From the NCBI GenBank assembly GCA_029986975.1, contig DALTWR010000080.1:1-5229 (forward strand): a stretch of DNA of 5,229 nt, read 5' to 3'. Shown here in pieces: positions 1 through 4,241 of this stretch. Position 1 is the stretch's first letter. Each line of letters opens with the position of its first letter. The notes below the pieces were generated by a model. It was not told the origin of the DNA. It was given only the letters and a program-made list of their open reading frames with translations, and searched no databases. Origin of the DNA: Methanocorpusculum sp. GTDB lineage: Archaea; Halobacteriota; Methanomicrobia; Methanomicrobiales; Methanocorpusculaceae. The position numbers were made by a program, and so were the translations under genes.

Positions 1-392
1 AGATGCGAAGCATCATATCCGTCTGCAAGACTACTCCATGGAGAAGAGACATCAACTTCAGTATCATGCTCCATGAACTCAAAATGATACTCAACATCTA
101 CCGGAAGCCAGTCATAGCGGTTCGGTCCCGCATCTGCTGCGCCAAAAACTAAAAGTTTTCCGCCGTCTTCAAGATAGTCTTCAATTCGTCCTGCACACGC
201 GCGCAGGGCTGGAAGCATGCGCGAATAATGTGTGTTTCCAAATCCGGTCGGAATAATAATTCCGGAAAATGTTCCGCGGAAAAACGGTGCTGCAAGCATC
301 AGCGGCGTTACTGCCTCTGCAGAACCTGCGGCGTCTGCTACAACCGTGTGAAACATCATCTCTCTATCCCAGAATACTGCTAACTGTCCCAT
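1..392 (-). CDS. Unrecognised protein, 3'-truncated by the window edge, possible class I GATase-like fold
   Basis: An open frame begins at an ATG (392-390) one base after the rtcB stop and stays open to the window edge, giving 130 visible residues without a stop. A purine-rich AAAGG lies 5 bases before the ATG, inside the end of rtcB, so translation is probably coupled to rtcB. I do not recognise the family with certainty. Visible features are a hydrophobic strand-like stretch GIIIPTGFGN at about residues 44-53, a helix with YSRMLPALRA, and then YLEDGGKLLVFGAADAG at about residues 73-89. An alternation of the type 'is it placed beyond reach, does the helix follow, then GGxLLVFG' is common in class I glutamine amidotransferase-like or ThuA-like folds, but no catalytic Cys is evident in the visible part. 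A later DWLPVDVEYHFEF segment is rich in aromatic residues. Its place directly behind rtcB suggests shared expression with the RNA-repair genes; function is unknown. Confidence 0.8.
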   Translation of the reverse strand, partial: MGQLAVFWDREMMFHTVVADAAGSAEAVTPLMLAAPFFRGTFSGIIIPTGFGNTHYSRMLPALRACAGRIEDYLEDGGKLLVFGAADAGPNRYDWLPVDVEYHFEFMEHDTEVDVSSPWSSLADGYDASH

Positions 393-393
393 A

Positions 394-1827
394 TTATCCT
401 TTAATAACTCCTAATGGTTTCATGCGGCAGATAATCCGTGAAAGTCCGGCATCTGCCACTGTTTTTACGACTTCGCTGCTCGGCTTATAGACCGCAGGCG
501 CTTCTTCAGCGATTGCAGCCTGATTCGGTGCTTTAACAAGAATACCCTGCAAAAGCAGCGATGCTGCAACTTCGTCGCCGGTCTGCATCTTTTTTGCACT
601 CGAGCGGCTCTTACACGACCTGCGCCGTGACAAGGTGCTTCCAAAGGTCTGCTGCATGGCAGCACTTGTTCCTGCGAGAAGATATGATGATGTCCCCATA
701 CTTCCCGGAATAATAACCGGCTGACCTTCCGCACGATACACGGACGGCACTTCTGCGCATCCGGGTCCGAATGCACGCGTTGCACCTTTCCGGTGAACGC
801 AGACCTTCTTTTTTGCGCCGTTTACCTCATGTGTTTCATGCTTTGCAACATTGTGCGCAACATCATAGACAAGCGGCATCTCTTCGTAGGAGATGCCGAA
901 GCGCTTTACCATAATCTCGCGCACTGCATGCGTGATAAACTGCCTGTTTGCCCAGGCATAGTTTGCCGCTGCCGCCATACCGCCAAAGTATGCCTCGCCT
1001 TCTTTAGATGAAAGCGGCGCGCAGGCAAGCTGGCGGTCAGGAAGTCTGATGCCGTATTTATCTGCAGCTTCTTCCAAGACTTTCAGATGGTCAGTACAGA
1101 CCTGATGTCCTAATCCTCGTGAGCCGCAGTGAATCATGATGCATATCTGCCCTGCAGAAACACCAAAGACCTCTGCGGTTTTTTCATCAAAGATTTCTTC
1201 TGCTTTCTGAATTTCGAGGAAATGGTTTCCTGAACCGAGTGTGCCGCACTGCGGAATACCGCGTTTTCGCGCCTTGTCGCTGACTGCAGAAATATCAGCG
1301 CCGGAAAGGCATCCGTTTTCTTCACAATGTTCAACATCGGATGTCATTCCATAGCCAAGCTCTACTGCGTAGGAAGAACCTTCTTCCATAACTTTCGTCA
1401 GGTCTTTCTGCGAAAGCCTTAAGGGGCTTTTTGCGCCGACTCCGACAGGCACTGCTTCATAGAGTTCATCAATTAATCCCTGCTTATCAGTAAGGTCTTC
1501 TTCGGTGAGCGGGGTTGTAATCATACGAACACCGCAGTTGATATCAAAACCGACACCGCCAGGAGAAATTACACCTTCTGTTTCGTCAAAAGCTGCAACT
1601 CCTCCAATCGGAAAACCGTACCCCCAGTGGATATCCGGCATTCCAAAGGAACTTTTGACAATGCCCGGAAGGCATGCAACGTTTCCAAGCTGAGTCAGCG
1701 CGCCGTCTTCTATTGATTCTGCAAGAACGTCGGATAAAAAAAATCTTCCGGGAACCCGCATGCCGGAGACAAAACCTTGCGGAATCTCCCACTCAACAGG
1801 ACCCGTTCGCCGGATATTTTCATTCAT
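394..1827 (-). CDS. rtcB: RtcB-type RNA-splicing ligase (tRNA ligase), active-site block altered by two compensating indels
   Basis: RtcB joins RNA 2',3'-cyclic phosphate or 3'-phosphate ends to 5'-OH ends with GTP and Mn2+; in archaea it seals tRNA exons after intron removal. The 477-residue product has the length of archaeal RtcB (about 480). Visible motifs are PGGVGFDINCG at 89-99 with the metal ligands Asp95 and Cys98, GSGNHFLEI with His202, IHCGSRG with His233, YDVAHN with His325, and the terminal MKPLGVIKG. At residues 399-406 the frame reads LSRRRSCK where the family has Cys-His-Gly-Ala-Gly-Arg-Val-x, including the histidine that carries GMP (His404 in Pyrococcus horikoshii). The expected block CHGAGRVRS is encoded in the adjacent frame at 608-633, so an extra T (632-633) and a missing base near 608-612 cancel out. 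The start lies 3 bases after the archease stop; no strong Shine-Dalgarno is visible, so coupling is likely. Family assignment is certain; whether this copy is functional as written is doubtful. Confidence 0.97.
   Translation of the reverse strand: MNENIRRTGPVEWEIPQGFVSGMRVPGRFFLSDVLAESIEDGALTQLGNVACLPGIVKSSFGMPDIHWGYGFPIGGVAAFDETEGVISPGGVGFDINCGVRMITTPLTEEDLTDKQGLIDELYEAVPVGVGAKSPLRLSQKDLTKVMEEGSSYAVELGYGMTSDVEHCEENGCLSGADISAVSDKARKRGIPQCGTLGSGNHFLEIQKAEEIFDEKTAEVFGVSAGQICIMIHCGSRGLGHQVCTDHLKVLEEAADKYGIRLPDRQLACAPLSSKEGEAYFGGMAAAANYAWANRQFITHAVREIMVKRFGISYEEMPLVYDVAHNVAKHETHEVNGAKKKVCVHRKGATRAFGPGCAEVPSVYRAEGQPVIIPGSMGTSSYLLAGTSAAMQQTFGSTLSRRRSCKSRSSAKKMQTGDEVAASLLLQGILVKAPNQAAIAEEAPAVYKPSSEVVKTVADAGLSRIICRMKPLGVIKG
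608..633 (-). other. Out-of-frame segment in rtcB encoding the guanylylation motif
   Basis: Between codons 399 and 407 of rtcB the annotated frame gives a basic, non-conserved peptide. Shifting the frame by one base at the TT pair 633-632 gives Cys-His-Gly-Ala-Gly-Arg-Val-Arg, and adding one base near 608-612 returns to Ser-Arg-Ser-Ser-Ala-Lys-Lys, which matches the family again. The total length stays 477 residues after repair. The simplest reading is one inserted and one deleted base, 20-25 bases apart. Confidence 0.85.
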
Positions 1828-1830
1828 AGT

Positions 1831-2244
1831 TCAGATGTCAAAGATTATTATGAGTTCATACTCTGTATTTGTTTTGGTCAGTGTAAGCCCTGAGTAGGAG
1901 ATTCCTTTTACCTCGATGCCTCCGGAATGCTTCCCGCGCTCAAAAGGAATGCCTGAAACTGTTCCTGCAACACTCGTTTCATCTGCAGCAAGGGAAAATG
2001 CAGACGGCACCAGATACTCTGTTTCCATGATGAAAAGAAGTTCTGATAAGAAATTCACACAGAGTTCTGCCGGAGTTGTGCCTTCAGCCTCAATTGAAAC
2101 CGCTATCTCAGATAGTTCGCGCTTGTATTTTCCATACATCACCTGTGATAATGCAAACCCGCTTTCCACAAAAAGGGCAGGAAAATCAGATGCAGTTATC
2201 CGCATCTTTACATCTGCAGTATGCTCAAGCTCTTCAAACGGCAT
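1831..2244 (-). CDS. Archease (RtcB activator)
   Basis: Archease speeds up RtcB guanylylation and allows multiple turnover in RNA ligation; it is a small metal-binding cytoplasmic protein. The 137-residue product starts with the family signature FEELEHTADVKMRI (His8, Asp11), has the central LCVNFLSELLFIMETE helix at about 61-76, the IEVKGISYSGLTL strand region that corresponds to the usual KAVTYH stretch, and ends in IIIFDI, matching the usual FDI terminus with Asp136. Length agrees with the family (about 140). Two positions look atypical: Thr-Thr follows AEG (about 56-57), where an acidic residue is common, and Ser replaces the His often seen after the Tyr of the KAVTYH motif. The start ATG overlaps the upstream stop as TAATG, and the rtcB start follows 3 bases after the TGA, so the pair is clearly co-translated. 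No independent Shine-Dalgarno is seen. Confidence 0.93.
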   Translation of the reverse strand: MPFEELEHTADVKMRITASDFPALFVESGFALSQVMYGKYKRELSEIAVSIEAEGTTPAELCVNFLSELLFIMETEYLVPSAFSLAADETSVAGTVSGIPFERGKHSGGIEVKGISYSGLTLTKTNTEYELIIIFDI

Positions 2245-2495
2245 TATTCGTATGCAGAGATATTAAAGCGGGGAACCATCCGCATTGATATTTCAGAAAT
2301 CCATTCCAGCTGATATCGCGAGATATAGATGAGATGATCTCCTGCTTTGATGATAACATCAGTCGGTTTCGGCGGCTTTACTTTTACCGACATAAGAACA
2401 GGTCCGCTGCAGGATGTGCTGATACGGAAATCTCCCCCGCGTTCATCCATATAGGCAATTACTTCCGGCGTTACCGGAATCTCAGAAGCAGGCAT
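2244..2495 (-). CDS. Small HesB/IscA-like protein with a single cysteine, coupled to archease
   Basis: This 83-residue protein is not a family I can name with certainty. Its middle, FRISTSCSGPVLMSV followed by a charged turn, DVIIKAGDHLIYIS and a final helix, resembles the order of the HesB/IscA iron-sulfur biogenesis fold (a Cys-rich GP turn, then D.V...G..I.I strands). It has only one cysteine (Cys29 from this start), inside SCSGP, and lacks the C-terminal Cys-x-Cys of true A-type carriers, so classical cluster delivery is not supported. I chose the ATG at 2495 rather than the GTG at 2507 because the GGGAG Shine-Dalgarno at 2511-2507 overlaps that GTG, while it sits 11 bases before the ATG. 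The stop overlaps the archease start (TAATG), which implies linked expression with archease and rtcB. Gene reality is well supported; the fold assignment is tentative. Confidence 0.82.
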   Translation of the reverse strand: MPASEIPVTPEVIAYMDERGGDFRISTSCSGPVLMSVKVKPPKPTDVIIKAGDHLIYISRYQLEWISEISMRMVPRFNISAYE

Positions 2496-2506
2496 TATAT
2501 TTCTCA

Positions 2507-2511
2507 CTCCC
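2507..2511 (-). promoter_or_regulatory. Shine-Dalgarno GGGAG deciding the start of the HesB/IscA-like gene
   Basis: On the minus strand GGGAG is followed by TGAGAAATATA and then ATG at 2495. The alternative GTG at 2507-2505 shares its first base with this site, so it could not be used with it. This favours the 83-residue product over an 87-residue one. Confidence 0.6.
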
Positions 2512-2515
2512 TGTT

Positions 2516-2529
2516 AAAAAATAAAAAAA
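2516..2529 (-). terminator. Oligo-T tract between DUF2551 gene and downstream operon (possible archaeal intrinsic terminator)
   Basis: Immediately after the TGA of the DUF2551 gene, the minus strand carries seven T, one A and six T. Archaeal RNA polymerase terminates at such T-rich non-template tracts without needing a hairpin, and I see no clear inverted repeat before it. It could reduce readthrough into the HesB-like/archease/rtcB genes, or it may simply be AT-rich spacer. The 22 bases left (2508-2529) hold little else besides the Shine-Dalgarno. Confidence 0.4.
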
Positions 2530-2853
2530 TCAGGCTGAAGCGACTGCATTAAGCAGGCGTTCAACTAAGGTAATATACTGGGGGCGAAGCTCATATACTC
2601 CGGCATCCCCGTCTCTTTCGCGTCTGATAGAAAGAATACCCAGTTTAGAAGCCATAGTACCAAGCATCGATGCAACAGAATGAAGACTTACCGTGAATTT
2701 CTCGGAGAGGAAGGTATATACCTGATTTACGGTAACAGTCTTTAATTTCAAAAGAAATGCCAGAAGCTCTCTTCTGATTCCTGATGTATCGCGTGATAAA
2801 TAATTCTGAAGCCTTTTTTCGATTTCAGCTTTCAAATCAGACGCTGTAAACAT
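2530..2853 (-). CDS. DUF2551-type protein, winged-helix-like
   Basis: The 107-residue product (from ATG 2853) matches my memory of the archaeal DUF2551 family of methanogens: an N-terminal SDLKAEIEKRLQNYLSRD helix, then TSGIRRELLAFLLKLKTVTVNQVYTFLSEKF, a probable recognition helix TVSLHSVASMLGTMASKLGIL at about 54-74, and a charged wing-like turn RRERDGDAGVYEL at about 77-89. This helix order is that of a winged helix-turn-helix, so a DNA-binding role is plausible but not demonstrated. A longer in-frame start at 2931 adds 26 residues, but these lie over the promoter and are unlike the family, and a TATA-like box centred 25-26 bases before 2853 fits a leaderless mRNA. The gene heads the leftward unit and is divergent from the cis-prenyltransferase gene, so it could regulate either or itself. 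Confidence 0.85.
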   Translation of the reverse strand: MFTASDLKAEIEKRLQNYLSRDTSGIRRELLAFLLKLKTVTVNQVYTFLSEKFTVSLHSVASMLGTMASKLGILSIRRERDGDAGVYELRPQYITLVERLLNAVASA

Positions 2854-2874
2854 GATTAAAATTTTATTATTCGC

Positions 2875-2882
2875 TATATAAA
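2875..2882 (-). promoter_or_regulatory. TATA box for the leftward operon, leaderless start
   Basis: On the minus strand the sequence TTTATATA, in the context CTTATTTATATAGCG, is centred about 25-26 bases before the ATG at 2853. This is the usual distance from an archaeal TATA box to the transcription start, so transcription probably begins at or next to the start codon. The absence of any Shine-Dalgarno before 2853 agrees with this. Confidence 0.6.
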
Positions 2883-2892
2883 TAAGTGTCTG

Positions 2893-2900
2893 TATTATAT
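2893..2900 (+). promoter_or_regulatory. Weak TATA-like candidate for the rightward operon
   Basis: The plus strand reads TATTATAT about 34 bases (centre) before the ATG at 2930, which would give a leader of only a few bases. The TATATAAA at 2875-2882 is an alternative and would give a leader of roughly 25 bases. No usable Shine-Dalgarno precedes 2930: GAGG at 2908-2911 is 18 bases away. Which box is used cannot be decided from sequence. Confidence 0.3.
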
Positions 2901-2929
2901 CAGAGAAGAGGCAATTAATAGTAACAATC

Positions 2930-3511
2930 ATGCGTCACCCGTTCTATGAAAAAAAGATTGCTTCAGAGCTTTGCGTGTTTCCCAAAGAACTCTGTATTAT
3001 GCTTACCGGTGCAGAGGCTGAAAACTCTCCGGAAAAAATATCTGATGTAGTCAACTGGACTGCGGCATTTCCTCAGATTGAACGGCTGATATTTCATATT
3101 TCAACCTCTCATCCGGAAAGTATCTCAATACCCGTCAAAAATCTGAAAGGAACAGTCCGTTTCGTCTCAGAAAACAGCGATACCGTATCAGGCAGCGGAA
3201 CGCCGGAGACAATTATTGCGATTGGTAAAAGCGGAAGACAGGAAATCTGCGATGCAATAGTTTCCCTCGCTGAAGAGAATGTTTCCCCGGAAGATATTTC
3301 CGAAAAAGTTATCGAAGAAAAACTGAAGTTTCAGGTGATGCCTGATTATGTTATTAAGACTGGAGGCAGTCATCTGACTGATTTTCTTATCTGGCAGTCA
3401 GTTTATTCAGAGTTGTTCTTCACTGATGTAAACTGGAATCACTTCCGCCATGTTGATTTTCTGCGCGCCCTTCGCGATTTTCAGACACGCAGCCGCCGCT
3501 TCGGCAAATAG
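2930..3511 (+). CDS. Degenerate, short cis-prenyltransferase (undecaprenyl diphosphate synthase family), probable non-catalytic subunit
   Basis: Family members extend farnesyl- or geranylgeranyl-diphosphate with isopentenyl diphosphate to the polyprenyl carrier lipid used in glycan assembly. The C-terminal half is clearly homologous: IAIGKSGRQEICDAIVSLAEE (97-116) matches the NYGGRxEIxxA region, MPDYVIKTGG (137-146) matches PDLxIRTGGE, and DFLIWQSVYSELFFTDVNW (151-169) with Glu161, then DFLRALRDFQTRSRRFG, match closely and end in an Arg-Phe-Gly (RxG) tail. The N-terminal FPKELCIMLTG (17-27) aligns with PxHxxIIMDGN but lacks the catalytic Asp, and the following Arg-Arg-Trp is gone. Arg of RTGGE is Lys143, Glu is Ser147, and the next Arg is lost. 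At 193 residues it is about 50 shorter than active enzymes, missing the central helical part. This resembles the NgBR-type subunit of heteromeric enzymes, including those reported from Methanosarcina. A signal peptidase gene follows 42 bases later, suggesting a shared transcript. Confidence 0.85.
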   Translation: MRHPFYEKKIASELCVFPKELCIMLTGAEAENSPEKISDVVNWTAAFPQIERLIFHISTSHPESISIPVKNLKGTVRFVSENSDTVSGSGTPETIIAIGKSGRQEICDAIVSLAEENVSPEDISEKVIEEKLKFQVMPDYVIKTGGSHLTDFLIWQSVYSELFFTDVNWNHFRHVDFLRALRDFQTRSRRFGK

Positions 3512-3539
3512 AGAAAAGAGAAATAGTTTCAGGAGAAAC

Positions 3540-3544
3540 AAGGT
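3540..3544 (+). promoter_or_regulatory. Shine-Dalgarno-like AAGGT before the signal peptidase gene
   Basis: AAGGT ends 9 bases before the ATG at 3554. A stronger AGGAG at 3531-3535 is 18 bases away, which is too far for normal use. The 42-base spacer 3512-3553 shows no terminator, consistent with readthrough from the upstream gene. Confidence 0.45.
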
Positions 3545-3954
3545 AATACTATTATGTCACTGCAAAATATTCTGCATCCGAAAACATCAACCGGACTTCT
3601 TATCCGGGACATTGTATTTGTCTTACTTATTGTAGGAATAATTGGTCTGATTCTTTTCGGCACATCTGGAACCTGGCCGGCACTTGTCGCAGTGGAATCA
3701 GGAAGTATGGAGCCGAATATCATGACCTACTCTCTGGTATTTGTTGCAGAAGAGTCACGCTACGGCGGATGGCAGACACAGGAGGAAGCACTTCTCTCGG
3801 GGGCGTCACCAGTGTTTAACGGATATGGTGATGTGATTGTGTATCAGCCAAACGGCGTAACTGGAGTTACACCTATTATCCATCGGGCAATTACGAAGAT
3901 AACAGCTGAAGAGGCACCAGCTGACTGGGGATTTTCGGGAGAGGCAGCTCATCC

Positions 3955-3958
3955 GGGG
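3955..3958 (+). other. Frameshift site at a G run in the signal peptidase gene
   Basis: The run of four G follows CATCC; five G would join the Ser/His half to the Asp half without other change and gives a length divisible by three. This is the simplest repair, although a one-base change a few bases either side is also possible. Confidence 0.75.
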
Positions 3959-4231
3959 TTATTACCAAAGGAGATAATCCGGTAACCAATACTCTTCCGG
4001 ATCAGGCAGGATACTTTGAACGCTACGGAAGAGTTGAACCGGTTAAAGACGAATGGATTGTAGGAAAGGCTCTTTTCGCAATTCCTTTAATCGGCTGGGT
4101 TCCGCTCAATATTTTGCCGAGCATTCTGATTGCAGCAGGGATTATTATCCTCATTGAAATCATCTCGAAGATTGTTTCCAGACAGAAGGATAAAAAATCA
4201 GCATCGCGTGCAGAAAAACGCAGAACAGAAC

Positions 4232-4235
4232 GGAG
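4232..4235 (+). promoter_or_regulatory. Shine-Dalgarno GGAG of cofH inside the signal peptidase tail
   Basis: GGAG lies 6 bases before the ATG at 4242, within the last codons of the signal peptidase reading frame. Together with the ATGA overlap, it supports the cofH start and translational coupling. Confidence 0.65.
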
Positions 4236-4241
4236 ACGCGA

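Noticed and set aside
613..633. An intein or intron at the RtcB active site, as known in some archaeal rtcB genes
   Set aside because: The anomaly spans only 8-9 codons without net length change, far too short for an intein or an archaeal intron.
465..785. A second minus-strand open frame inside rtcB that includes the CHGAGRVR peptide
   Set aside because: Only the short part at 608-633 matches RtcB; the rest is not family-like. It is the shadow frame exposed by the two indels, not a separate gene.
793..1011. Plus-strand open frames across rtcB and archease (also 1505-1693, 1916-2266, 2076-2288)
   Set aside because: They lie antisense to strongly conserved genes, have no recognisable motifs or ribosome sites, and are shadows.
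2496..2507. GTG start at 2507 for the HesB/IscA-like gene
   Set aside because: It overlaps the GGGAG ribosome site, leaving no spacing, whereas the ATG at 2495 has a workable distance.
2854..2931. N-terminal extension of the DUF2551 protein to an ATG at 2931
   Set aside because: The extra 26 residues run over the TATA-like box and are unlike the family; the start at 2853 fits a leaderless transcript.
3450..3635. A plus-strand 61-codon open frame bridging the cis-prenyltransferase end and the signal peptidase start
   Set aside because: It overlaps both conserved genes in another frame, lacks a ribosome site and has no family-like sequence.
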